From contig NZ_WASP01000010.1 of the NCBI RefSeq assembly GCF_009712225.1, forward strand, positions 1-42,657: a stretch of DNA of 42,657 nucleotides, given 5' to 3'. The notes under the pieces were generated by a model. It searched no databases. It was given only the letters and a program-made list of their open reading frames with translations, and had not been told where the DNA came from. Of the stretch, positions 7,903-15,980 are shown one piece after another. The first letter of the stretch is position 1. Every line of letters starts with the position of its first letter. The stretch comes from Desulfovibrio sp. (GTDB lineage: Bacteria; Desulfobacterota; Desulfovibrionia; Desulfovibrionales; Desulfovibrionaceae). The position numbers were made by a program, and so were the translations under genes.

Positions 7903-9387
7903 ATGTCTGCCTGGAAATTCTATTTGGTCACCTTTGGCTGCAAGGTCAATCAGTACGAAACCCAATCCCTGCGCGAAGCCTGGCTTGCACAGGGTGGTGT
8001 GGAATGTAACGCCCCCGCGCTGGCGGATGTGGTGTGCGTAAACAGTTGCGCCATCACCTCCAAGGGCGAAAGAGACGCGCGTAACGCTGTTTTCAGACTG
8101 CGCAGGGAGGCCCCGACCGCGCGCCTTATTCTTACTGGCTGCGCGGCACGGCTTTTTGCCGATTACAAACCCCGCCCCGGTGCCATATGGGCCGCGCCCG
8201 ACCTTCTGGTTCCACAGGAGGAAAAAAGCCGCCTGCTCAATGGCCCCTGGACAGATCTGGACGGCGACCTTGATGGCGACTGCGCACCCCAGCCCCATGC
8301 CGGGCCTCTTGCGGGGACAGCGTCAGCGGCGGATGCAGCTTCCGCATCTGCGCAGGCGGCCTTTCCGCCCTTTCAGATTTCTGCATTCAAGCGGGCGCGT
8401 CCCGTGCTTAAGGTGCAGGATGGCTGTGCCCACCGCTGCACGTATTGTATTGTTCCCTCCACGCGGGGCAAGCCACGCAGTCGCCCGGTGGACGAAATTG
8501 TTTCCGAGGCGCTCCGCCTGCTTCAGGCCGGGCATACGGAAATCATGGTTTCTGGCATCAATCTGGGCCAGTATGGCCGTGGTACGGATATGGGCGATTT
8601 CTGGAGCCTGCTGCGCACGCTCGATGCCGCCCTTGCGCCAGAATTTGCCGGTCAGGCCCGCCTGCGCATCAGCTCGCTTGAGCCCGGCCAGCTTGACCAG
8701 CAGGGGCTGGACGCCCTTATGGCCTGCCGCATGCTTTGCCCGCACCTGCACATATCCTTGCAGCACGGCAGTCAGGCGGTGCTCAAGCGCATGGGCCGCG
8801 GCCACTACACCCCCGCCATGCTTGAAAGTGCCGTTTCGGCCCTCTCTGCCCACTGGCCTGTCATGGGTCTGGGGGCGGATATTATAGCGGGTTTCCCCGG
8901 CGAGACCGAAGACGACATGCGCCAGTTGCTGGAGCTGATCGAACGCCTGCCCATGAGCTACGCGCATGTGTTCCCGTATTCCCGGCGACCCGGCACCGCG
9001 GCAAACCGCTTTGACGGGCAGATTCCGCATAGCCTCAAGCTTGAGCGGGCAGCCCGCCTGCGCGAGGCCGTGGCCCGCAAGCAGCAGGCCTTTCTGACAG
9101 AGCAGCTCAAGTTGTCACGCGTGCTGGTAGCGGCAGACAACCCGCAGGCATTTGCAGAGCCCGCCACCGATGTGGCTGCTGCAGACGTGACCGATGCCCC
9201 CGCAGATGTTACCGCTGCCAAGCCCAAAAAGAATACCATCAAGGGCGTCAACGAATACTACGCAGCCTGCTCCATACGCATGCCCGCGCAAGGTAAGCGC
9301 CCCGGCGCAGATGCGGGGCTTTTGCCCGCCCGACCCGTGGCGGTTACCGAAAAAGGACTGGTGGTGGAGCTTATGCCCGCCGAATAA
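7903..9387 (+). CDS. mtaB: tRNA (t6A37) C2-methylthiotransferase MtaB-type radical SAM enzyme
   Basis: 494-residue cytoplasmic enzyme converting t6A37 of tRNA to ms2t6A. The N-terminal UPF0004 domain supplies three auxiliary-cluster cysteines, C13 (FGCKVNQYE), C49 (VNSCAIT) and C80 (LTGCAARL). The radical SAM triad CxxxCxxC is C175, C179 and C182, within the stretch VQDGCAHRCTYCIVPSTRGK. The sequence V-N-Q-Y-E and the spacing fit MtaB better than MiaB or RimO. It is longer than the usual ~430 residues because of two low-complexity Asp/Ala-rich insertions at about 118-152 and 410-440; the second interrupts the C-terminal (TRAM-like) region. No ribosome site precedes ATG 7903. A terminator shared with the converging PfpI gene follows. 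Confidence 0.9.
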   Translation: MSAWKFYLVTFGCKVNQYETQSLREAWLAQGGVECNAPALADVVCVNSCAITSKGERDARNAVFRLRREAPTARLILTGCAARLFADYKPRPGAIWAAPDLLVPQEEKSRLLNGPWTDLDGDLDGDCAPQPHAGPLAGTASAADAASASAQAAFPPFQISAFKRARPVLKVQDGCAHRCTYCIVPSTRGKPRSRPVDEIVSEALRLLQAGHTEIMVSGINLGQYGRGTDMGDFWSLLRTLDAALAPEFAGQARLRISSLEPGQLDQQGLDALMACRMLCPHLHISLQHGSQAVLKRMGRGHYTPAMLESAVSALSAHWPVMGLGADIIAGFPGETEDDMRQLLELIERLPMSYAHVFPYSRRPGTAANRFDGQIPHSLKLERAARLREAVARKQQAFLTEQLKLSRVLVAADNPQAFAEPATDVAAADVTDAPADVTAAKPKKNTIKGVNEYYAACSIRMPAQGKRPGADAGLLPARPVAVTEKGLVVELMPAE

Positions 9388-9419
9388 CGGCCCCCACCTG
9401 CGACAGGGATGATAAATAA

Positions 9420-9460
9420 AATAAGGAAAGGAAACCGCTGGCTTCCTTTCCTTATTGTTT
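9420..9460. terminator. Bidirectional terminator between mtaB and the PfpI gene
   Basis: Perfect 14-bp stem, 9420-9433 with 9443-9456, loop of 9 bases. Downstream is GTTT on the plus strand and TTTATTTATC on the minus strand, so it can end both converging transcripts. Confidence 0.85.
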
Positions 9461-9502
9461 AATGTGCAAATGCACAGGCTGGCGGGGAGCCCTTCTGTGC
9501 TG

Positions 9503-10084
9503 CTAGATGCTGATCTTTGCGCCCAGCAGTTTGACAAATTCTGCGATCAGGGCGGGGTGGGCGGGCCAGGCGGGGGCGGTTACAAGGTTGCCGTCCACCG
9601 TGGCGCTGGAGAGTGTGGCATTAAAGTCACACCAGGTAGCCCCGGCGTCCACCACATCGGGCTTGACCGCCGGGTAGGCGGTGCAGCTGCGGTTTTTCAG
9701 CACGCCAGCGGTAACGAGAATCTGGGGGCCGTGGCATACGGCGGCAATGGGCTTTTTGGCGTCGTTGAATTCGCGCACAATTTCAAGAATACGCTGATTC
9801 AGGCGCAGATATTCGGGGGCACGGCCACCGGGAATAACCAGGCCTGCATAGTCGGCGGTTTTAACCTGGTCAAAGTCGTAGTTGATGCCAAAATTGTGGC
9901 CGCGTTTTTCAGAATAGGTCTGGTCGCCCTCAAAATCATGGATGGCAGTGCGCACGCTGTCACCAGGCTTTTTGCCCGGGCAAACGGCGTGAACTTCATA
10001 ACCCAGCATTTGCAGCATCTGGAAAGGAACCATGATCTCGTAGTCTTCAACATAATCGCCAGCCAGCACAAGAATTTTCTTCAT
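9503..10084 (-). CDS. DJ-1/PfpI family protein (peptidase C56 / glyoxalase III-like)
   Basis: 193-residue soluble protein of the class I glutamine amidotransferase-like fold. It opens with [15 protein letters not shown], whose Glu is the usual acidic partner, and carries the nucleophile-elbow motif A-A-V-C-H-G-P with the reactive cysteine followed by His. [13 protein letters not shown] is also typical of PfpI proteins. Family members act as glyoxalases, protein/DNA deglycases or proteases; which applies here cannot be told. ATG 10084 is chosen because GGAGGAA (complement of 10088-10094) precedes it; a TTG at 10096 would lie on that site. Convergent with mtaB; a promoter candidate lies at 10188-10217. 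Confidence 0.9.
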   Translation of the reverse strand: MKKILVLAGDYVEDYEIMVPFQMLQMLGYEVHAVCPGKKPGDSVRTAIHDFEGDQTYSEKRGHNFGINYDFDQVKTADYAGLVIPGGRAPEYLRLNQRILEIVREFNDAKKPIAAVCHGPQILVTAGVLKNRSCTAYPAVKPDVVDAGATWCDFNATLSSATVDGNLVTAPAWPAHPALIAEFVKLLGAKISI

Positions 10085-10187
10085 ATGTTCCTCCAAACGG
10101 GTTGCTGCCCGTTAACTCGGTCGTCATGACCGATTGTTGCACGGCGGTGGGCGGCAAAACACCACCCTTGCCTTGACCGTATATATA

Positions 10188-10217
10188 CTTATATATGCAC
10201 ACAAAGCATGTGGGCAA
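10188..10217 (-). promoter_or_regulatory. Candidate promoter of the PfpI gene
   Basis: On the minus strand TTGCCC (complement of 10212-10217), an 18-base spacer and TATAAG (complement of 10188-10193) inside a conspicuous alternating TA block (10179-10196), the only AT-rich patch in this intergenic region. Confidence 0.45.
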
Positions 10218-10369
10218 GCCCCAGGGCTGCCCGTACCCGGCACGCGCGCTACGCCTGAAAGCGCACGATAAACCTGCGCGCGCCAGCTGCGAGCGTATCA
10301 AATAACGCTGTTCTGTTACGGTATGACGCCGCAACCGACACAGTACGGTAATGATTGAGGAGAAAAACC

Positions 10370-10630
10370 ATGCCCATGTATGATTTTGTCTGCACTGCCT
10401 GCGGCAACAAATTTGAAGACCTTGTTTTTGGCGACGAAGTTCCCGCCTGCCCCAAGTGCAACTCTACCGCCACAGAAAAGCAGATGTGCGTGCCAAGCCC
10501 CCTGAAAACAGGTGCCTTTCCTTACAAGCCCGGGCCGGTGCGCCCCATGGGCAAGGGCATGCCGCCCTCTTGCGCCGCTGGCGGCGGCTGCGGCGGCTGC
10601 GGTGGAAATACTGGCGGATCAGACGCTTAA
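10370..10630 (+). CDS. FmdB-family zinc ribbon protein
   Basis: 86-residue protein starting MPMYDFVCTACG, the classic FmdB/CxxC-CxxC regulatory-family N-terminus. The zinc knuckle is C8-x2-C11 and C27-x2-C30 (PACPKC). The C-terminus is a flexible Gly/Cys-rich tail (AGGGCGGCGGNTGG) common in this family. FmdB was named for a putative regulator of the formamidase operon; most homologues have no known role. GAGGAG ends about 7 bases before ATG 10370. A second ATG is two codons on, but M-P-M-Y-D matches the family start. It stands alone between the divergent PfpI gene and yicC. Confidence 0.88.
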   Translation: MPMYDFVCTACGNKFEDLVFGDEVPACPKCNSTATEKQMCVPSPLKTGAFPYKPGPVRPMGKGMPPSCAAGGGCGGCGGNTGGSDA

Positions 10631-10687
10631 CGCGCTGATTTAAAAATAAAAAACTAACCATCCTCAGCGCCGGGCCATGGGCATTTG

Positions 10688-10716
10688 TTGCATTCGCAAG
10701 CCCCTTGCTCTACACT
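10688..10716 (+). promoter_or_regulatory. Candidate promoter of yicC-remA-gmk
   Basis: TTGCAT (10688-10693), exactly 17 bases, TACACT (10711-10716). The expected start site is about 20 bases before the yicC ATG. Moderate hexamer matches only. Confidence 0.4.
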
Positions 10717-10744
10717 GTCGCATACTTTTAGCAGGAAGGAAGCT

Positions 10745-11626
10745 ATGCTCCGCAGCATGACCGGCTTTGGCCGCTGCCTGGTGGAAAATGATTACACCAC
10801 CCAGCAGTGGGAGGTTAAAAGCGTCAACAGCCGCCATCTTGACCTCAAGTGGCGTCTGCCCCTCTCTGTGCGCAGTCTTGAGCCACGGCTTGAAAAAGTC
10901 GTGCGCCGCTATGCCTCGCGCGGGCGTGTGGATGTAAGCCTGGTTTTGCAGTACGCACCGGGCAACACCCCAGCCATGCGCTTTGACATGGTGCAGGCCA
11001 CTGCCATGCTGGACAATCTGCAGGCACTGGCCGACGCACGCGGCGACTCCTACGTGCCGGATTTCAACGCGCTGTTGCAGATTCCCTCGCTTTGGGGCGA
11101 CAGCGGCGAAGAACTGGACGAGGAAATGGCCCGCTGCCTCGAGGAAGGTCTGGCGCTGGCGCTGGAAGACTGGAACGAGGCCCGCTCTGCCGAGGGCCGC
11201 TCGCTGGCAACCGACATGCACTCCCGCATTCTGCGCATGGAGGAATGGACGGGCCTGATCGCCGAACGCGCCCCCAATATCAAGGAAGAGCGTGCCAACG
11301 CCCTGCGTGAACGCCTGAGCGAAGCCCTGTCGCAAAACGGGCAGGAACTGGAAGAAGGCCGCTTTTTGCAAGAGGCTGTCATTCTGGCCGACCGGCTTGA
11401 CGTGAGCGAAGAGCTCACGCGGCTCAACACGCATCTGGCACGTCTGCACGACCTGCTGCAAACCGGCGGTGATGCCGGGCGGCGGCTCGATTTTACCCTG
11501 CAGGAATGCTTCCGCGAGATCAACACCTGCGGCAACAAACTGCCCGACGTGCAGCTTTCGCGCATGGTGGTGGATTTTAAAAACGAACTGGAAAAATGCC
11601 GCGAGCAGGTCCAGAATCTGGAATAA
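10745..11626 (+). CDS. yicC: YicC family endoribonuclease
   Basis: 293-residue cytoplasmic protein, similar in length to E. coli YicC (287). Characteristic regions are the N-terminal LRSMTGFGR, VKSVNSRHLDLKWRLP and the C-terminal GRRLDFTLQECFREINTCGNK, which closely matches the family signature (R-x-L-D-F-x-x-Q-E-x-x-R-E-x-N-T). YicC proteins are metal-dependent endoribonucleases linked to stationary-phase growth and small-RNA turnover. ATG 10745 has AGGAAGGA upstream; the frame extends further 5' without similarity. remA starts 3 bases after the stop, so yicC, remA and gmk form a tight operon, an arrangement seen across many bacteria. Confidence 0.93.
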   Translation: MLRSMTGFGRCLVENDYTTQQWEVKSVNSRHLDLKWRLPLSVRSLEPRLEKVVRRYASRGRVDVSLVLQYAPGNTPAMRFDMVQATAMLDNLQALADARGDSYVPDFNALLQIPSLWGDSGEELDEEMARCLEEGLALALEDWNEARSAEGRSLATDMHSRILRMEEWTGLIAERAPNIKEERANALRERLSEALSQNGQELEEGRFLQEAVILADRLDVSEELTRLNTHLARLHDLLQTGGDAGRRLDFTLQECFREINTCGNKLPDVQLSRMVVDFKNELEKCREQVQNLE

Positions 11627-11629
11627 ACC

Positions 11630-11884
11630 ATGCCTCGCGAACGTCTTATCAATATTGGTTTCGGAAACTATGTGCTGGCGGGTCGGGTTGTGGGCATTGT
11701 AAGCCCTGCATCTTCGCCCATGAAACGCCTTCGTGAAGACGCGCGGGCCGAAGGAAGACTGATTGATGCTACCCAGGGGCGCAAAACACGCTCCATTCTG
11801 GTAACAGACTCCAATCACGTAATCCTTTCCTCAATCCAGCCTGAAACAATCAGTCAGCGCTTTGCGCAAGAGGATGGAGACTGA
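11630..11884 (+). CDS. remA: RemA/DUF370 family putative DNA-binding regulator
   Basis: 84-residue protein with the RemA N-terminus [10 protein letters not shown], then [14 protein letters not shown] and an Arg-rich segment ending [26 protein letters not shown]. In Bacillus subtilis RemA activates biofilm-matrix operons, binding DNA as an oligomeric ring. Outside Firmicutes the role is not established, though the gene is widely kept between yicC and gmk. Its stop overlaps the gmk start by one base (TGATG), so translation is probably coupled. Confidence 0.92.
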   Translation: MPRERLINIGFGNYVLAGRVVGIVSPASSPMKRLREDARAEGRLIDATQGRKTRSILVTDSNHVILSSIQPETISQRFAQEDGD

Positions 11885-12492
11885 TGCCCCGCGAAGGCAT
11901 AGCACTGGTGCTCAGCGCACCTTCTGGCGCTGGCAAGACCACCCTGGTCAAACGATTGCTGGCAGAGTTTCCGCACATCGGCTACTCGGTGTCGTGCACC
12001 ACACGACAGCCGCGTCAGGGCGAAGTTGACGGCAAGGACTACATTTTTTTGAGCCACGAAGAATTCGAACTGCGCCGCTCACAAAAATATTTTGCCGAAT
12101 GGGCCGAGGTCCACGGCAATTATTATGGCACGCCTATTGGCCCGGTAAAGGAACGCCTGCACCAGGGGCTGGACGTGCTTTTTGACATTGATGTTCAGGG
12201 TGCGGCACAGCTCAAGCTTTCGCTTTCCGAGGCCACGTTTGCCTTTATTCTGCCGCCCAGTATACAAGAACTTGAAAACCGCCTGCGCGGGCGTGGTCAG
12301 GACGACGAGCCGACCATCGCGCGGCGTCTGGTCAATGCGCATTCAGAAATTCTGCAGGCCCGCTGGTATGATTCGGTGATTGTTAACGACAATCTTGATC
12401 AGGCCTACGACTGCCTGCGCGCGGTCTATGTGACGGCCAGCCTTGCGCCAGGCCGCAACCCGCAGCTGCTTGATGAAATTCTGTCCCGCTGA
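11884..12492 (+). CDS. gmk: Guanylate kinase
   Basis: Essential cytoplasmic enzyme, GMP + ATP to GDP + ADP; 202 residues, normal for bacteria (E. coli 207). P-loop SAPSGAGKTT lies at residues 11-20. The GMP-binding segment includes VSCTTRQPRQGEVDGKDYIFLS and EWAEVHGNYYGTP, and the lid/adenine region LRGRGQDDEPTIARRL is typical. GGAG lies about 7 bases before the ATG. Last gene of the yicC-remA-gmk operon; pyrF begins 76 bases downstream without an obvious terminator between, so read-through is plausible. Confidence 0.96.
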   Translation: MPREGIALVLSAPSGAGKTTLVKRLLAEFPHIGYSVSCTTRQPRQGEVDGKDYIFLSHEEFELRRSQKYFAEWAEVHGNYYGTPIGPVKERLHQGLDVLFDIDVQGAAQLKLSLSEATFAFILPPSIQELENRLRGRGQDDEPTIARRLVNAHSEILQARWYDSVIVNDNLDQAYDCLRAVYVTASLAPGRNPQLLDEILSR

Positions 12493-12568
12493 GCAGAACG
12501 GGAACTGAAACAGACACAGCGCCCCATTGCCGCAAACCGCAAGGGGCAGATATATGACAGGAAGTACC

Positions 12569-13303
12569 ATGCCAACGCCGCACCACATGCCGCAACTTGC
12601 GGTAGCCCTTGATGTACCCGAAAAACAGAGGGCTCTCGCTCTGGCCAGCCAGCTGCGCGGCACGGTTCCCTGGTGCAAGGTGGGCATGGAACTGTTTACC
12701 CATGTGGGCCCCGGCCTGCTGGAAGAGCTTTCTGCCATGGACTTCAGCGTTTTTCTCGACCTCAAGTTTTACGACATCCCCAATACTGTGGCTCAGGCTG
12801 TCAAGGCTGCGGCTGCTGTGGGCGTGAACATGCTGACCCTGCACTGTCAGGGCGGCGAGCGCATGTGCCGGGCCGCCGCAGAAGCTGCAGCCAACGCCGC
12901 CGCAGGCGTTTCTGGGGCGCGCCCCCTTCTGTTTGGCGTAACCGTGCTCACAAGTTTTGCGCCGGGTGAAATGCCCGGCATCACGGCACAGCCCTCGGAC
13001 TTTGCCCTTGATCTGGCCCGTCAGGCTGGCCCGTGGGGGCTCGATGGCGTGGTGTGCTCGGGTCACGAGGCTGCGGCTATCAAGGCCAGCTGCCCTGGCC
13101 TGCGCTGCCTTTGCCCCGGCATCCGCCCCGCAGGCTCTGCGGCTGGCGACCAGCGCCGCGTCATGACGCCCGCTCTGGCCGTGGCAGCAGGAGCCGACTA
13201 TCTGGTTGTGGGCCGGCCCATAACGGCCGCCGCCGACCCGCTGGCAACGGCAAAACTGATTGTGGCCGAAATGGCCTCCTCTCTCATTCAGAAGCAGAAT
13301 TGA
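12569..13303 (+). CDS. pyrF: Orotidine 5'-phosphate decarboxylase
   Basis: 244-residue (beta/alpha)8 barrel enzyme of the last step of de novo UMP synthesis. The catalytic D-x-K-x-x-D tetrad element is D64-L-K66-F-Y-D69-I-P-N-T; the phosphate-binding end shows L-C-P-G-I-R-P and D-Y-L-V-V-G-R-P-I. ATG 12569 is taken because AGGAAG lies about 4 bases before it and the conserved LAVALDVPE follows eight residues later; ATG 12554 is an alternative adding five residues. The downstream TPR gene starts 8 bases after the stop. Confidence 0.95.
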   Translation: MPTPHHMPQLAVALDVPEKQRALALASQLRGTVPWCKVGMELFTHVGPGLLEELSAMDFSVFLDLKFYDIPNTVAQAVKAAAAVGVNMLTLHCQGGERMCRAAAEAAANAAAGVSGARPLLFGVTVLTSFAPGEMPGITAQPSDFALDLARQAGPWGLDGVVCSGHEAAAIKASCPGLRCLCPGIRPAGSAAGDQRRVMTPALAVAAGADYLVVGRPITAAADPLATAKLIVAEMASSLIQKQN

Positions 13304-13311
13304 GGAAAAGT

Positions 13312-14154
13312 ATGGCCACTCAACCCCACAACGCACAAGATTCCCACGGCAAAGCTGATGTCCGCGGGGTTTTTTCCACCCAGGAAGTCCGCAGGGTCGG
13401 CACGGGTACCACCACGCGCAAAACCGTGCAAAAGACATTCTGGTTTATTGAGCAGAACGGCAAGGATATCGACTGCCAGCCGCTCAATACCAACTATATT
13501 CCCAGTGGTCCCAAGCGCAAGATCACCATGGACGAGCTTATCGCCAAGTTTTCGCCCGAGCCGGAATTTTATCTCAACTCCGTGTTTCCCAAGATGCAGG
13601 AGATGCAGCGTAACGTTGACAACGGTGATACGCACCGCGAAAAAGGCGAAAATTTTGCCGCTGAATACGAATATTCGCGCGCCCTCAAGATTGATGAAGA
13701 AAACGTGCGGGCCAATTTTGGCATCGGCCTTACCTATCTTGAACGTGGCGACAATGCCAAGGCTCAGGATATTTTTCAGCGGCTGGTAAAACTTGAGGCC
13801 ACGTTTGAACCTGAGCACAAGCACCTGTTCAACGAATTTGGCATCAACCTGCGCAAAAGCAAGATGCTGCAGGAATCGCTGGAATACTACAACAGGGCTC
13901 TGGAACTTTCGCCCAACGACGAAAACCTGTACATGAACATTGCCCGTGTGCTGCTTGAGCTCAAAGATATTTCGCAATGCGTGGACTATCTGCTCAAAGC
14001 CCTGGAACTTGCACCCCGGCACGAAACATCGCTCAAGTTTCTCGCATGGCTCATCCAGAAGCAGCTCGTGCCTGCCGACAAGCTGGAAGGGGTGCGCACC
14101 GCTCTTAAAATGGCTCAAAACGGGGCTGCCCCCAAGCCCAAAGCAGCAGGCTAA
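13312..14154 (+). CDS. Tetratricopeptide repeat protein of unknown role
   Basis: 280 residues, no signal peptide or membrane segment, so cytoplasmic. An N-terminal domain of about 110 residues (V-F-S-T-Q-E-V-R-R-V-G-T-G-T-T-T-R-K-T and Q-K-T-F-W-F-I-E) precedes at least four TPR units at about 115-250, for example EYEYSRALKIDEENVRANFG, ESLEYYNRALELSPNDENLY and DYLLKALELAPRHE. The C-terminus is Lys/Pro/Ala rich. TPRs scaffold protein-protein contacts; the partner is unknown. GAGGAA lies 4 bases before ATG 13312. It sits tightly between pyrF (8 bases) and recJ (4 bases), suggesting an operon but no shared pathway. I do not recognise the N-terminal domain. Confidence 0.8.
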   Translation: MATQPHNAQDSHGKADVRGVFSTQEVRRVGTGTTTRKTVQKTFWFIEQNGKDIDCQPLNTNYIPSGPKRKITMDELIAKFSPEPEFYLNSVFPKMQEMQRNVDNGDTHREKGENFAAEYEYSRALKIDEENVRANFGIGLTYLERGDNAKAQDIFQRLVKLEATFEPEHKHLFNEFGINLRKSKMLQESLEYYNRALELSPNDENLYMNIARVLLELKDISQCVDYLLKALELAPRHETSLKFLAWLIQKQLVPADKLEGVRTALKMAQNGAAPKPKAAG

Positions 14155-14158
14155 CTGA

Positions 14159-15892
14159 GTGAAAAACTGGCTGTTCCGCGAGCCGCAGCAAAACGCCTGC
14201 CCCACGCCCCCAAGGCAATGGGCAGACGCTCTTTCTATTTCGCCCCTTTTACTGGAAATTTTATGGCGTCGTGGTCTTTCTGAAAAAGAAAGCATGGACG
14301 CCTTTTTGACCGCCCGCCTCGATTCTCTCACCCCGCCCGACCGGTGGCCTCAATTCCCGGATGCCGCGCAACTGCTGGCGACCGAACTGCTGGCGGGAAA
14401 AAGGCTTGCCGTGTGGGGCGACTACGATGTGGACGGCGTCACGGCCGCCACGCTTGTGCTCGACGTGCTTGAAAGCCACGGCATCACCGCCAGCTCGCAT
14501 ATCCCCGACAGACGCAGCGAGGGCTACGGCCTCAATGTTCCCCATATTGAAGCGCTGGCAGCAGAAGGCTGCGGCATACTGCTTACGGTAGATTGCGGCA
14601 TTTCAGATGTGGAGGCAGTGCGTCGCGCCAGAGAACTGGGCATGACAGTGGTTGTTTCAGACCATCACCTGCCACCCGCAGAGCTGCCCCCGGCAAATGC
14701 CATCTGCAACCCCAAGGTTTGCACCACAGAAGACCTGCCCTACCCGCACCTTGCGGGGGTTGGCGTGGCCTTTTACCTCATGGGTGCCGTCAACGCGGCC
14801 CTTGCCCCGCATACGGGCAAGAGGCACAACATGGGTGACAGCCTTGACCTTGTGGCACTGGGTACGCTGGCAGACGTAATGCCGCTTACCGGAGAAAACA
14901 GGGTACTGGTACGCGGCGGCCTCGCCCGCATAACCCGCGCGCTGCGCCCCGGCATGGCTGCCCTCAAGGTTGCCAGCGGCATGAATGCAACGGCGGCCCT
15001 CAGTGCTGGCCAGGCGGTTTTTCGGCTTGCACCGCGCATCAACGCTGCCGGACGCATGGGCAAGGGCGAGCTGGCCCTGCAGCTGCTGCGCGAAAAAGAT
15101 CACGCTGCGGCGGCGGTTATGGCCAAAGAGCTGGACGAGCTCAATCTGGCCCGGCGGCAGGAAGAAGAACGCATTTACGCAGAAGCCAAACAGCAGGCAT
15201 CCGATCTGCTTTCACGCGGGCCGAGCACCGGCCTTGTGCTGTACGGCAAAGACTGGCACCCCGGCATTGTGGGCATTGTGGCCTCGCGCATTGTGGAAGA
15301 TTACTACCGCCCCACCATCATCGTCTGCGAAGACCAGGGCAAGCTTAAAGGTTCGGGCCGCTCTGTGCGCGAATTTGACCTGCACGGCGGGCTGAACCGC
15401 GTGGCCGACTGCCTGCTGACTTTTGGCGGCCACAGGCAGGCCGCTGGCGTGCGACTTGAATCCGCGCGACTTGAAGAATTTCGCGCCCGCTTTGATGCCG
15501 TGGTAGAAGAGGCCCTTGGCCCCACCCCGCTCTTGCCCAGCCTTACACTGGAATGCGAACTGCCTTTCAGCCATGCAGGCGACCAGGGATTTCTTAAAGA
15601 ACTTGAATTGTTGCAGCCCTTTGGCCCCGGCAATCCCGAGCCTGTTTTTCAGTCACCCCCGCTGCTGGTCAGAGAACGCTCATATCTTGGCCGTGGCAGG
15701 GAGCACGTGATGCTGCGCCTCACCGACAGCGCCAGCGGCATTACCCTTTCGGCCAAGGCCTGGCGCATGGCCGACAGTCTGCAAGAATCACTGGTCAACA
15801 AACACATACGCATTGCCTACACGCCGCGCCTTGATACCTATAACGGGGTTGCCTCCGTTGACATTGGCATCAAGGACTGGCGGCCAGCCTGA
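14159..15892 (+). CDS. recJ: Single-stranded-DNA-specific 5'-3' exonuclease RecJ
   Basis: 577 residues, the same length as E. coli RecJ. DHH-superfamily nuclease using Mn/Mg, acting in RecF-pathway recombination, mismatch repair and base excision repair. Motifs in order: W-G-D-Y-D-V-D-G (motif I), [14 protein letters not shown] (the DHH motif), [20 protein letters not shown], and the DHHA1 part G-S-G-R-S and [10 protein letters not shown]. The C-terminal 100 residues form the OB-fold. The start is GTG at 14159, 4 bases after the TPR gene; the ribosome site is weak, so coupling to the upstream gene is likely. Confidence 0.96.
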   Translation: MKNWLFREPQQNACPTPPRQWADALSISPLLLEILWRRGLSEKESMDAFLTARLDSLTPPDRWPQFPDAAQLLATELLAGKRLAVWGDYDVDGVTAATLVLDVLESHGITASSHIPDRRSEGYGLNVPHIEALAAEGCGILLTVDCGISDVEAVRRARELGMTVVVSDHHLPPAELPPANAICNPKVCTTEDLPYPHLAGVGVAFYLMGAVNAALAPHTGKRHNMGDSLDLVALGTLADVMPLTGENRVLVRGGLARITRALRPGMAALKVASGMNATAALSAGQAVFRLAPRINAAGRMGKGELALQLLREKDHAAAAVMAKELDELNLARRQEEERIYAEAKQQASDLLSRGPSTGLVLYGKDWHPGIVGIVASRIVEDYYRPTIIVCEDQGKLKGSGRSVREFDLHGGLNRVADCLLTFGGHRQAAGVRLESARLEEFRARFDAVVEEALGPTPLLPSLTLECELPFSHAGDQGFLKELELLQPFGPGNPEPVFQSPPLLVRERSYLGRGREHVMLRLTDSASGITLSAKAWRMADSLQESLVNKHIRIAYTPRLDTYNGVASVDIGIKDWRPA

Positions 15893-15920
15893 CCATCTCC
15901 CCTGCTGTAAGTTAATAAAA

Positions 15921-15959
15921 AAGGGCAGCCAGACCAAACAGGTCTGGCTGCCCCTTGGG
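15921..15959. terminator. Bidirectional terminator between recJ and the chemoreceptor gene
   Basis: Perfect 13-bp stem, 15923-15935 with 15941-15953, 5-base loop. On the minus strand it is followed by TTTTTTATTAAC, a strong intrinsic terminator for the chemoreceptor gene. On the plus strand the T-tract is poor (CTTGGGCTTTT). Confidence 0.85.
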
Positions 15960-15980
15960 CTTTTCTGTGCAGCAGACGCG

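Noticed and set aside
10631..10744. Stem CGCTGA...TCAGCG after the FmdB gene as its terminator
   Set aside because: Only 6 bp with a 25-base A-rich loop and no T-tract after it.
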